64,000 nt of DNA from Pseudomonas protegens (GTDB lineage: Bacteria; Pseudomonadota; Gammaproteobacteria; Pseudomonadales; Pseudomonadaceae), in the NCBI RefSeq assembly GCF_013407925.2, contig NZ_CP060201.1, positions 3,286,001 to 3,350,000 of the forward strand, read 5' to 3'. Both the position numbers and the translations under genes were made by a program. Below, in pieces: positions 51,550 through 59,480 of the stretch; positions within the stretch are counted from its first letter, which is position 1; every line of letters starts with the position of its first letter. The notes below the pieces were generated by a model. It was not told the DNA's origin and ran no database searches. It saw only the letters and a program-made list of their open reading frames with translations.

Positions 51550-51911
51550 ACATGACTGTGGAAGAACGCGGCGCCCTGATCGACGACATCCAGCAGGAAA
51601 TGGCCGGCGGTCGCTTGTCGATTGGCGATGCGGTCAAGCGCCTGCGCACCGAAGTCACCGGACTGCATCAGAGCCAGTTCGCCAGGATGTGCCGGATTTC
51701 CCTGCGTACCCTGATCCATCTCGAACACGGTGACGGCAACCCGACCCTCAAGTCACTGAACGCGGTGTTCAAGCCATTCGGCCTGCAGATGGGGGTGGTG
51801 AAAGTGCAGAGAACCAGCCGCGCCCGTTCGCTGCTCGATGAGCTTGAGCGTTCGGCAAGAAGCCCGGGTGCTCCCGGGCCCTCGCTTGAACCTCAACCGC
51901 GCTTGGCGTAG
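51546..51911 (+). CDS. HipB-like XRE antitoxin
   Basis: A protein of 121 residues. The helix-turn-helix spans about 35-90 (LHQSQFARMCRISLRTLIHL, then GDGNPTLKSLNAVFKPFGLQ). The N-terminal 30 residues are charged and the C-terminus is a disordered tail rich in Ser, Pro and Arg, as in antitoxins that are degraded. It overlaps the kinase gene by 4 bp, so the two are co-translated. It probably binds the kinase and represses the operon. Its 3' end overlaps the convergent permease gene by 19 bp. Confidence 0.8.
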   Translation: MNMTVEERGALIDDIQQEMAGGRLSIGDAVKRLRTEVTGLHQSQFARMCRISLRTLIHLEHGDGNPTLKSLNAVFKPFGLQMGVVKVQRTSRARSLLDELERSARSPGAPGPSLEPQPRLA

Positions 51912-52729
51912 CCCTTGCCGTAATGCCTTTCCATCCGCGCCTGGATCAGTTCCAGGCCGATGGACAGCAGCCAGTAGATCAGCGCCGCGGTGCTCAGCAT
52001 CTCGATGTAGCGGTAGCTGGAGCGGCCATAGGACTGGGCCAGGAACATCACCTCCCAGACCCCCATCACCGAGATCAGCGACGAGTCCTTGAGCATCGAG
52101 ATGAACTGGTTGGTGGCCGGCGGAATGATGGTGCGCATGGCCTGGGGCAGGGTCACCTGCCAGAAGATCACGCTGTCGCTCATGCCCAGGGCCAAGGCCG
52201 CCTGGCGTTGGCCGTGGGCCACGCCGAGGAGGCCGGCGCGGAAAATCTCGCTGAGGTAGGCGCCGTAGTTCAGCGACAGGGCGATGATCCCGGCGGTGAT
52301 GGCGCCCGGCACCACCCCCAGTTGCGGCAGGCCGAGGTAGATCAGCAGGATCTGGATCAGCAGCGGCGTGCCGCGAAAGAACGAGGCGTAGAAGCTGGCG
52401 ATGCCGAAGGCCACGGCGCTGGACGACAGGCGTGCCAGGGCGGTGACAAAGCCCAGCAGCGACGAGGCGACGATGGAGCAGGCGCAGAGGAACAGGGTCA
52501 GCGCCGCGCCCTGGAGAAAACCGCTGGGGGACAGGTGCAGCCCCAGCAGGTTCGGCAGCTTGTCGAGGATGATCGAGAACTTCAGGTCGAAGCTCAGGAA
52601 GAACCCGGTGAACAGCCCCAGCAGCGCCGCCCAGGTCAGGTACAGACGGGTGCGAAAGCCCAGCAGGCGCTTGAGCAGCGGCTCAGCCACCGGTTGCGGT
52701 GGCCGAGGCGGTGGCGTGTAGGCAGTCAT
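51893..52729 (-). CDS. Amino-acid ABC transporter permease (HAAT type)
   Basis: A protein of 278 residues with about six helices. The EAA coupling motif is seen as GVAHGQRQAALALGMSDSVI (about 175-194) followed by FWQVTLPQAMRTIIPP. Early FFRGTPLLIQILLIYLGLPQ is typical of the His/Glu/Gln family. The Pro-rich N-terminus is cytoplasmic. The ATG at 52729 overlaps the stop of the binding-protein gene (ATGA). No ATPase gene is next to it. Confidence 0.9.
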   Translation of the reverse strand: MTAYTPPPRPPQPVAEPLLKRLLGFRTRLYLTWAALLGLFTGFFLSFDLKFSIILDKLPNLLGLHLSPSGFLQGAALTLFLCACSIVASSLLGFVTALARLSSSAVAFGIASFYASFFRGTPLLIQILLIYLGLPQLGVVPGAITAGIIALSLNYGAYLSEIFRAGLLGVAHGQRQAALALGMSDSVIFWQVTLPQAMRTIIPPATNQFISMLKDSSLISVMGVWEVMFLAQSYGRSSYRYIEMLSTAALIYWLLSIGLELIQARMERHYGKGYAKRG

Positions 52730-53547
52730 TGGCTGATGTCGGCGCCGATCCATTTCTGCGACAGCTTGCTCAGGGTGCCGTCCTGCTTCAACTGGGCGAA
52801 GACTTCACGCACCTTGGCATTCCACTGGGCATCGCCTTTCTCGATGGCCACCGAGTTGGGCTCGGCGTACAGCGGCTCGCCGGCCAGCTTGAAGCGCGCA
52901 TCCTGGGTCAGCCGCGGCTGGGCGGTGACCAGGTTGGTGAGGATCGCATCCAGGCGCACGCCCGGGCCCAGGCCGAGGTCCTGGAAAGCCACGTTGTCGG
53001 TGTCGTAGGGGGCGATCTGCACGTTCTCGAAAGGATATTGCAGCTGGGTGTCCTCGGCGCCTTCGATCACCAGGTTCTTGTTCAGGTAGCTCTCGTAGCT
53101 GGAGGCGGCGGTGAGGCCGACCTTCTTGTCGCTCAGGTCCTTGGCGCCGTGGATCCGCTCATCCTTGGCGTTGACCACGATCACCGCCGGCGAGGCGTAG
53201 TACTGCACCGGGAAGTCGAAGACTTCGGCGCGGGCCTTGCTCGGGGTCATGGAGCAGATGCAGATGTCGTAGCGCCCGCTCCAGCGTCCGGCGGCGATCA
53301 CATCCCAGGACGGGGTTTCCAGGCGCAGCTTGACCCCGAGCTTGTCGGCCACGGCCTTGGCCACGTCGACGTCGAAGCCGTCCAGCTGGTTCTGCTCATT
53401 GAGGAAGGAGAAGGGCGGGTAGCTTTCCATCAGCACCCCCACCAGCTCCTTTTTCTGCTCGATACGCTCCAGAGTGGCGCCGGCGAAGGCTTGGGAAGAG
53501 GCGGCGAGAAGGGTCAGGCCGAGGGCCAGCAGCGGTTTGAAATTCAT
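52726..53547 (-). CDS. Amino-acid ABC transporter substrate-binding protein
   Basis: A family 3 binding protein of 273 residues with signal peptide (LLALGLTLLAASSQAFA, cleavage near AFA-G). Mature features: ESYPPFSFLNEQNQLDGFDV (about 41-60), DVAKAVADKLGV, ICSMTPSKARAEVFDF (about 97-112) and the late VREVFAQLKQDGTLSKLSQK. The substrate is probably a polar amino acid or a sulfur amino acid, as a homocysteine methyltransferase gene is divergent next to it. Translation is coupled to the permease. Confidence 0.9.
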   Translation of the reverse strand: MNFKPLLALGLTLLAASSQAFAGATLERIEQKKELVGVLMESYPPFSFLNEQNQLDGFDVDVAKAVADKLGVKLRLETPSWDVIAAGRWSGRYDICICSMTPSKARAEVFDFPVQYYASPAVIVVNAKDERIHGAKDLSDKKVGLTAASSYESYLNKNLVIEGAEDTQLQYPFENVQIAPYDTDNVAFQDLGLGPGVRLDAILTNLVTAQPRLTQDARFKLAGEPLYAEPNSVAIEKGDAQWNAKVREVFAQLKQDGTLSKLSQKWIGADISQ

Positions 53548-53642
53548 CGGAATCCTGACTGAAAAAGAGTTGTTATTAACCGGATGGTGCGTATTTAATA
53601 GTTATAAGAACGACTCCGGTAGTGAGTTATTTTCATAAGCAT

Positions 53643-54557
53643 ATGAGTAAAAAGCATATGGGCGCAGGCAATACGGTAATTCTCGATGGCGGTATGGGGC
53701 GTGAACTGCAGCGTCGCGGGGCGCCGTTCCGGCAGCCCGAATGGTCGGCACTGGCCCTGAGCGAAGCGCCCGAGGCGGTGGAGGCGGTGCACGCGGCCTA
53801 TATCGACAGCGGCGCCAACGTGATCACCAGCAACAGCTACGCGGTGGTGCCTTTCCACATCGGTGAAGAGCGTTTTGCCGCTGAAGGCCAGGCCCTGGCG
53901 GCCCTGGCCGGGCAATTGGCCCGTCGCGCGGTGGAGGCGTCCGGCAAGCCGGTGCGGGTCGCGGGCTCGTTGCCGCCGCTGTTCGGCTCCTATCGCCCGG
54001 ACCTGTTCGATGCCTCCCGCGTCGAGGAACTCCTGAACCCGCTGGTGCAAGGGCTGGCGCCCTTTGTCGACCTGTGGCTGGCGGAAACCCAAAGCTCGAT
54101 CGCCGAGGCCCGGGCCATCCACGCCGGACTGCCCAAGGACGGCAAGCCGTTCTGGCTGTCCTTTACCCTCAAGGATGAAGATGTCGATGAAGTGCCGCGC
54201 CTGCGTTCCGGCGAGCCGGTGGCCGAAGCGGCGGCGGTGGCGGCGCAACTGGGCGTGCAGACCCTGCTGTTCAACTGCAGCCAGCCGGAGGTGATTGGTG
54301 CGGCGGTGGATGCGGCTCGCGAGACCTTCGAGCGCCTGGGGGTGCAGATCCATATTGGCGTGTACGCCAACGCCTTCCCGCCGCAGCCCGAGGATGCCAC
54401 CGCCAACGACGGCCTGTGCCCGCTGCGCGAAGACCTGGATCCGCCGGGTTATCTGCACTGGGTGGCGGACTGGCACCAGCGCGGTGCCAGCCATGTCGGC
54501 GGTTGCTGCGGCATCGGGCCTGAGCATATTGCGGTGTTGGCGCAGAAGCTCGGTTGA
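53643..54557 (+). CDS. Homocysteine S-methyltransferase family protein
   Basis: A protein of 304 residues of the MmuM/betaine-homocysteine methyltransferase fold. The N-terminal NTVILDGGMGRELQRRG binds homocysteine, and the zinc ligands are Cys in LFNCSQPEV (about 209) and the pair in GGCCGIGPEHI (about 284). It makes methionine using S-methylmethionine or a related donor. The start is uncertain: ATG 53643, ATG 53658 and GTG 53622 are all in frame and none has a good ribosome-binding site. The divergent ABC importer may deliver the methyl donor, which is inference. Confidence 0.88.
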   Translation: MSKKHMGAGNTVILDGGMGRELQRRGAPFRQPEWSALALSEAPEAVEAVHAAYIDSGANVITSNSYAVVPFHIGEERFAAEGQALAALAGQLARRAVEASGKPVRVAGSLPPLFGSYRPDLFDASRVEELLNPLVQGLAPFVDLWLAETQSSIAEARAIHAGLPKDGKPFWLSFTLKDEDVDEVPRLRSGEPVAEAAAVAAQLGVQTLLFNCSQPEVIGAAVDAARETFERLGVQIHIGVYANAFPPQPEDATANDGLCPLREDLDPPGYLHWVADWHQRGASHVGGCCGIGPEHIAVLAQKLG

Positions 54558-54561
54558 GTCC

Positions 54562-54615
54562 TTCGCTGGCAAGCCAGCTCCTACATAGGCTTGTAGGAGC
54601 CGGCTTGCCGGCGAA
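54562..54615. repeat. Compact REP pair (GGCTTGCCGGC class)
   Basis: TTCGCTGGCAAGCCAGCTCC (from 54562) and TGTAGGAGCCGGCTTGCCGG (from 54592) face away from each other with 6 bp between. This tail-to-tail, short-spacer form differs from the longer REPINs at 27001 and 38770. It lies between convergent genes. Confidence 0.75.
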
Positions 54616-54623
54616 AATCCCGC

Positions 54624-55295
54624 TTACCCGCGACACTCCGCCAGCGACTTGAGCTGCCCCGAACCGCTCTGGTTCGCATCGCTGAGCCATTGCTCGAAGC
54701 CCTTGGCAATCGCCGGCCATTCACCGTCCAGAATCGAGAACCACGCGGTATCGCGGTTCTGCCCCTTGGCCACCATGTGCTGGCGAAACACCCCCTCGAA
54801 GCTGAAACCCAAACGCTCGGCGGCATAGCGCGAGCGGGCGTTGGCGTTGTTGCACTTCCACTCCAGGCGCCGGTAGCCCAGGGCAAAGGCTTCCTTGGCC
54901 AGCAGGTACACCGCCTCGGTGCTCTTGGGCGAGCGCTGCATCGGCGCGCCGAAGGTCACGTGGCCGATCTCGATGCGACCCTGGGCCGGGACGATGGACA
55001 TCAGGCTGATCAGGCCCTGGGCCTGGCCGCTGGCGCGGTCGATCACGGTGAAGAAATACGGGTCGCTGGCGAGGGCGTGGTTACCGAGCCAGGCATCGAA
55101 CGCCGCGCGCTCGGGGAAGGGACCATAAGGCAGGTAGTCCCACAGCACAGGGTCGGCGCCAGGGCCTTGCAGCACCTGGAACAGCTGATCGCCGTGGCGC
55201 GCCGGGTCGAGCCTTTCCAGACGGATGAAGCGGCCTTCCAGCAGGGTGGCCGAAGGGGCGGGGACGCCTTTCCAATCGGCGAGAGAAATCGACAT
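54624..55295 (-). CDS. GNAT N-acetyltransferase (RimJ/RimL type)
   Basis: A protein of 223 residues. It has the RimJ/L-like pattern ATLLEGRFIRLERLDPARHG (about 16-35), then QGLISLMSIVPAQGRIEIGH (about 92-111), RSPKSTEAVYLLAKEAF in the acetyl-CoA loop and LEWKCNNANARSRYAAERLG (about 145-164), followed by GFSFEGVFRQHMV. AAGGAG precedes the ATG at 55295. The substrate is unknown. It is in a run with two more minus-strand genes. Confidence 0.87.
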   Translation of the reverse strand: MSISLADWKGVPAPSATLLEGRFIRLERLDPARHGDQLFQVLQGPGADPVLWDYLPYGPFPERAAFDAWLGNHALASDPYFFTVIDRASGQAQGLISLMSIVPAQGRIEIGHVTFGAPMQRSPKSTEAVYLLAKEAFALGYRRLEWKCNNANARSRYAAERLGFSFEGVFRQHMVAKGQNRDTAWFSILDGEWPAIAKGFEQWLSDANQSGSGQLKSLAECRG

Positions 55296-55314
55296 GCAGT
55301 GGCTCCTTGCGGGT

Positions 55315-55761
55315 TCAGAGGGGTTTGCGGAACTGGATGAAGCCCGGGCGCTCGGCGATGCGCTCATACAACTGGATGGCCGTGGCATTGGTTTCGTGGG
55401 TCAGCCAGTGCACCTTGGCGCAGCCGTCCTGCTTGGCCTGGGCGTAGACGAACTCGATCAGCTGGCGGCCGACGCCGGTGCCGCGCTGCTCCGGGGTCAC
55501 CAGCAGGTCCTGCAGGTAGCAGGAATTCTCGATGCTCCAGTTGGAGCGGTGGTAGATGAAATGCACCAGGCCCACGGCGCGCTCGCCGTCCCAGGCCAGG
55601 GCGGCGTGGGTCGGTTCGCGGGTATCGAGAAAGCGCTGCCAGGTGCTCTGGGTCACGGCGTCCGGCAGTTCGGTTTCGTAGAAGCGCAGGTAGGCCTGCC
55701 ACAACGGCAGCCAGGCGGCATGGTCGGCAGCGGTGACGGGGCGGATCTGGATCTGGCTCAT
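55315..55761 (-). CDS. GNAT N-acetyltransferase
   Basis: A protein of 148 residues. The acetyl-CoA loop is QDLLVTPEQRGTGVGRQLIE (about 78-97), and the N-terminal IQIRPVTAADHAAWLPLWQA and later VHWLTHETNATAIQLYERIA are typical of small GNAT enzymes. AAAGGAG precedes the ATG at 55761. It is 19 bp from the next GNAT gene and 30 bp from the PaiB-like gene, so the three form one operon. Substrate unknown; PaiB neighbours suggest polyamine acetylation but the sequence does not prove it. Confidence 0.87.
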   Translation of the reverse strand: MSQIQIRPVTAADHAAWLPLWQAYLRFYETELPDAVTQSTWQRFLDTREPTHAALAWDGERAVGLVHFIYHRSNWSIENSCYLQDLLVTPEQRGTGVGRQLIEFVYAQAKQDGCAKVHWLTHETNATAIQLYERIAERPGFIQFRKPL

Positions 55762-55791
55762 GAAGGCTCCTTTATTGTTCTGGGCGGGCAC

Positions 55792-56415
55792 TCAGCCCAT
55801 CAGTTGCGACAGTTGTTGGTCACGCGGGTCGGCGCTGGCCGCCAGACCGTCGCGGACCCCGGCAATATCTTCGGCATTGCGGTTCTGGCTGAGCTTGCGC
55901 TTGCCCTCCAGGCGCTGGATCGGCAGGGCGAAACCGACAATCGCTTTGAGCATGCCGTCGATGTAGTCGGCCGGGGCATCGGCGACTTTCCACGGCTGCG
56001 GGCGACCGGCCTCGTGGCGCTCGGTCAGGCCCTCGACCACCTGCCGCAGCCGCTGCGGATCGGTGAAGACCTCCGGCTGGCCATAGGCGTGCACCGCCAC
56101 GTAGTTCCAGGTGGGCACCACTTTGCCGTGTTCGGCCTTGCTCGGATAGAACGACGGGCTGACGTAGGCGTCTTCGCCGCTGAAGATCACCAGGGCCTCG
56201 GCGCCGCTGGCCAGTTCGGCGCATTGCGGGTTGGCCTTGGCCAGGTGTCCGTAGAGGGTGCCATTGGGCCCCTGTGCGGGGTCCAGCAGCAGTGGCACGT
56301 GGCTGGCCTGCAGGCCCAGGGCGCCCCAGGTCACCAGGGTGGCCAGGCGGCTGTGCTGGATCACGCCCTGCAGGCGGGGGAGGTCTTCATCGACGAAAGC
56401 GCGCGGTAGGTACAT
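55792..56415 (-). CDS. FMN-binding negative transcriptional regulator, PaiB-like
   Basis: A protein of 207 residues. It starts MYLPRAFVDEDLPRLQGVIQ and has PSFYPSKAEHGKVVPTWNYV (about 87-106) and VAVHAYG, the signature of the PaiB family. PaiB with acetyltransferase PaiA is known from Bacillus, where it affects sporulation genes. Here it is divergent from a MocR-type regulator and heads an operon with two GNAT genes. It probably binds FMN; direct regulation is uncertain. Confidence 0.9.
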   Translation of the reverse strand: MYLPRAFVDEDLPRLQGVIQHSRLATLVTWGALGLQASHVPLLLDPAQGPNGTLYGHLAKANPQCAELASGAEALVIFSGEDAYVSPSFYPSKAEHGKVVPTWNYVAVHAYGQPEVFTDPQRLRQVVEGLTERHEAGRPQPWKVADAPADYIDGMLKAIVGFALPIQRLEGKRKLSQNRNAEDIAGVRDGLAASADPRDQQLSQLMG

Positions 56416-56480
56416 GGAAAAAATCCTTGGCGAGTGGCTGCATCCTAGGCAGGCTAATGGTTCGTTGTAAGAGCCATCTC

Positions 56481-56500
56481 TGGTCTATTTCATAGGTCCA
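56481..56500. promoter_or_regulatory. Possible MocR operator between divergent regulators
   Basis: TGGTCTATTTCATAGGTCCA has GGTC half-sites at both ends and imperfect dyad symmetry. It is centred in the 104-bp gap between the PaiB-like gene and the MocR-type gene, 19 bp before the latter's ATG. Confidence 0.5.
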
Positions 56501-56519
56501 ATTCCTGGGAGATCCCGCG

Positions 56520-58058
56520 ATGAACAGTGCGTTGCCTCCGCTGTCTTTCAACCCTGCCGGGATCGAGCTGGATCGCCGCCAGGGCCTCAGTCGCCAGCTG
56601 TACCAGGCCCTGCGCCTGCGGGTGCTGGACGGGCGCCTGGCCAGTGGCACGCGCTTGCCGGCCAGCCGTGATCTGGCGGCGGCGCTGGGGATTTCCCGCA
56701 ACAGCGTGGTGCGCGCCTATGACCAGCTGTATGCCGAGGGTTTTATCGAAGGCCGGGTCGGCGATGGCACCTACGTGGCCCAATTGCCGGAAACCCGCTT
56801 ACCCATCAAAAAATTATCCACAAAAGTATCCACAGGCTTGCCAACAGGCTTACCCACAGGTTTATCCACAAAATCGACCGAAATAACTGGTTATCCATCC
56901 AGTAAAGTTATCCACAGCAGTGGTCTGCAGCGCCTGCAAAAGCATCATCTGAGCACGCCACCCGGTGGCCCGCCGCGGGCTTTTCGGGTCGGCGTGCCGG
57001 CTTTCGATCTGTTCCCGTTCGAGGTCTGGGCCAAGCTGAATGCGGCTTTCTGGCGCAGGCCGAACCTGCATCAGCTGTGCTACGGCGATTCGCGGCTGCG
57101 CAGCCTGATCGCCGCTTACCTGCGCAGCGCCCGTGGGCTGCAATGCAGCGCTGAACAAATTGTGATCACCAGTGGCGCGCAACAGGGCATCAGCCTTTGT
57201 GCACAGCTGCTGGTGGAGCCCGGCGACGTGGTGGCTGTGGAAAACCCCGGCTATCGGGCGGCCGGTCACGCCTTTGCCGTGGCCGGGGCGCAACTGCAGG
57301 GCGTGGCGGTGGACCAGGAGGGCATCGACTGCCGTCAACTGGAGCAGATGGACCAGTGCCGCCTGGCCTATGTCACCCCGTCCCACCAGTACCCCACCGG
57401 GGTGATCATGAGCCTGGCCCGGCGCCTGGAGCTGCTGGCCTGGGCCGAGCGCAGCGGCGGCTGGATCGTCGAGGACGACTACGACGGCGAGTACCGCTAC
57501 AGCGGCGCGCCCCTGGCCCCGCTGGCGGCGCTGGACCGCCAGGGCCGGGTGATCTACGTCGGCACCTTCGGCAAGGTGGCGTTCCCGGCGCTGCGCCTGG
57601 GCTACCTGGTGTTGCCGCCGGATCTGGTGCAGGCCTTTGCCCGGCGCCGGGCGGTGGACGTGCGCCATTCCGAAGTCAGCACCCAGGCGGTGATGGCCGA
57701 GTTCATGGCCGCCGGGCACTTCCAGCGGCATATCCGGCGCATGCGCCGCGCGGCGCAGAGCCGGCTCAACCGTTTGCTCGCCGCTTGGCCCCAGGCGATC
57801 CCGGGCGTCGGGCCGCTGCCCACGGTGGCCGCCGGGCTGCACCTGACGGTGCGCGTGGACAGCCTGGCCCGGGAGCAGCAACTGCTGGAGCAGGCGGCCA
57901 GCGTCGATGTCGAGGTCAATGGCTTGAGCACTTACTGGCTGCCGGAAACCCGGTTGCCCGAGGACCAACGGGCCGGGCTGGTACTGGGCTTCGCCGCGGT
58001 GCCCGAGGCCGATATCCAGGCCGCCCTGGGCCGCCTGCGCCAGGCCTGGCGGGTCTGA
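56520..58058 (+). CDS. MocR/PdxR-type regulator (GntR HTH + aminotransferase domain)
   Basis: A protein of 512 residues. The GntR winged helix (about 18-88) includes LPASRDLAAALGISRNSVVR. The linker (about 95-145) is a tetrapeptide repeat, LSTK-VSTG-LPTG-LPTG-LSTK, encoded by DnaA-box-like DNA. The class I aminotransferase domain (about 155-505) has EDDYDGEYRYSG (about 319) and the PLP-lysine region YVGTFGKVAFPALRLGYL (Lys near 352). MocR proteins bind PLP and control amine, GABA or B6 genes. The divergent PaiB/GNAT operon is the likely target. GGGAG precedes the ATG. Confidence 0.9.
   Translation: MNSALPPLSFNPAGIELDRRQGLSRQLYQALRLRVLDGRLASGTRLPASRDLAAALGISRNSVVRAYDQLYAEGFIEGRVGDGTYVAQLPETRLPIKKLSTKVSTGLPTGLPTGLSTKSTEITGYPSSKVIHSSGLQRLQKHHLSTPPGGPPRAFRVGVPAFDLFPFEVWAKLNAAFWRRPNLHQLCYGDSRLRSLIAAYLRSARGLQCSAEQIVITSGAQQGISLCAQLLVEPGDVVAVENPGYRAAGHAFAVAGAQLQGVAVDQEGIDCRQLEQMDQCRLAYVTPSHQYPTGVIMSLARRLELLAWAERSGGWIVEDDYDGEYRYSGAPLAPLAALDRQGRVIYVGTFGKVAFPALRLGYLVLPPDLVQAFARRRAVDVRHSEVSTQAVMAEFMAAGHFQRHIRRMRRAAQSRLNRLLAAWPQAIPGVGPLPTVAAGLHLTVRVDSLAREQQLLEQAASVDVEVNGLSTYWLPETRLPEDQRAGLVLGFAAVPEADIQAALGRLRQAWRV
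56814..56916 (+). repeat. DnaA-box array as 12-bp tandem repeats in a coding linker
   Basis: Starting at 56814 a 12-bp unit repeats five times (56814, 56826, 56838, 56850, 56862). Unit heads are TTATCCACA, GTATCCACA, TTGCCAACA, TTACCCACA and TTATCCACA. Another exact TTATCCACA is at 56908-56916, and a partial TTATCCATC at 56891. So three exact and at least two one-mismatch boxes lie in 103 bp, all in the same orientation. Confidence 0.8.
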
Positions 58059-58098
58059 CCGGGTATACTCGCGGCCATTTCCTCGCCCGAGATAGCTC

Positions 58099-59310
58099 AT
58101 GAGCCAGACCCTTCCCATGGCGCCGCAACGCACGTTCGGCGCCCCCCTGTTCGCCTTGCTGCTACTGCTGGCCGGCGCCTTGTTCCTGCAGGCCCAGGTG
58201 GGCGCGCGACAGGTGCTGCTGTTGCTGCTCGGTGCCGCCCTGGGGCTGACCCTGTACCACGCGGCTTTTGGTTTTACCTCGGCCTGGCGGGTGTTTATCC
58301 GCGATCGGCGCGGTGCCGGCCTGCGGGCGCAGATGGTCATGCTGGCCCTGGCGGTGCTGCTGTTCTTCCCGGCGCTGGGGGCGGGCAGCCTGTTCGGCCA
58401 GCCGGTGGTGGGGCTGGTGGCGCCGGCCGGGGTGTCGGTGATCGTCGGTGCCTTCATTTTCGGCATCGGCATGCAACTGGGGGGCGGTTGCGCCTCGGGC
58501 ACCCTGTTCACCGTCGGCGGCGGCAATGCGCGGATGCTGGTGACCCTGGCGTTCTTCATCTGCGGCTCGCTGCTTGCCACACAGCATGTGCACTGGTGGT
58601 TTGCCCTGCCGTCGCTGCCGCCGATCTCCATCGTCCAGAGCTTCGGCGTCGGCCCGGCGCTGGGTTTGAGCCTGTGCCTGTTCGCGCTGATCGCCTTGCT
58701 CACCCAGACCCTGGAAAAACGCCGCCATGGCAGCCTCGAAGCCCCGGTCGCCAGCCAGCACCAAGGCTGGCGCCGGTTGTTGCGCGGTCCCTGGCCACTG
58801 GTCTGGGGCGCGGTGGCCCTGGCCTTGCTCAACTTCGCCACCCTGGCCCTGGCCGGGCGCCCGTGGGGCATCACCTCGGCCTTTGCCCTGTGGGGCGCGA
58901 AAGTCGCCAGTGGCTTGGGCGTGGACGTGGGCAGTTGGGTGTTCTGGCAGGGCGCGGCGAACGCCAAGGCCCTGGCCGCCCCGGTGTGGCAGGACATCAC
59001 CAGCGTCATGGACATCGGCATCGTCCTGGGGGCCTTGCTGGCAGCGGGGCTGGCGGGACGTTTTGCCCCGAGCCTGAAGATCCCCACCCGTTCCCTGGTG
59101 GCGGCGGTGATTGGCGGGCTGCTGCTGGGCTACGGTTCGCGCCTGGCCTATGGCTGCAACATCGGCGCCTACTTCAGCGGCATCGCCTCCGGCAGCCTGC
59201 ACGGCTGGCTGTGGCTGGTGGCGGCCTTTATCGGCAACGGTGTCGGCGTGCGCCTGCGGCCCTGGTTCTTCACCGAAGAACGCAGCCCCCAAGGCCTCAC
59301 CGGCTGCTGA
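58099..59310 (+). CDS. YeeE/YedE thiosulfate-transporter family protein
   Basis: A membrane protein of 403 residues with about ten helices and internal duplication. Signature motifs are FGIGMQLGGGCASGTLFTVG (about 122-141) and GYGSRLAYGCNIGAYFSGIA (about 344-363), whose Cys residues relay thiosulfate in TsuA-type transporters. It probably imports thiosulfate or another sulfur compound. No TusA-like gene is adjacent. It follows the MocR-type gene by 40 bp but may have its own promoter. Confidence 0.88.
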   Translation: MSQTLPMAPQRTFGAPLFALLLLLAGALFLQAQVGARQVLLLLLGAALGLTLYHAAFGFTSAWRVFIRDRRGAGLRAQMVMLALAVLLFFPALGAGSLFGQPVVGLVAPAGVSVIVGAFIFGIGMQLGGGCASGTLFTVGGGNARMLVTLAFFICGSLLATQHVHWWFALPSLPPISIVQSFGVGPALGLSLCLFALIALLTQTLEKRRHGSLEAPVASQHQGWRRLLRGPWPLVWGAVALALLNFATLALAGRPWGITSAFALWGAKVASGLGVDVGSWVFWQGAANAKALAAPVWQDITSVMDIGIVLGALLAAGLAGRFAPSLKIPTRSLVAAVIGGLLLGYGSRLAYGCNIGAYFSGIASGSLHGWLWLVAAFIGNGVGVRLRPWFFTEERSPQGLTGC

Positions 59311-59319
59311 GCACTTGTC

Positions 59320-59453
59320 GTGGCGAGGGAGCTTGCTCCCGCTCGGCCGCGCAGCGGTCGTCAAGCCGGTTGTCGCGGTGTATCAGGCAGAACCGGGGAA
59401 CCGCCTTTGGGCTTGCTGCGCAATCCAGCGCGAGCAAGCTCGCTCGCCACAGG
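59320..59453. repeat. REPIN (GAGCTTGCTC class)
   Basis: GTGGCGAGGGAGCTTGCTCC and its inverse GCGAGCAAGCTCGCTCGCCA bracket about 90 bp, matching the element at 2388-2522 in size and layout. It lies between convergent genes. Confidence 0.85.
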
Positions 59454-59480
59454 GAGCGCGGTTCCCGTTCTGGATGAGGG

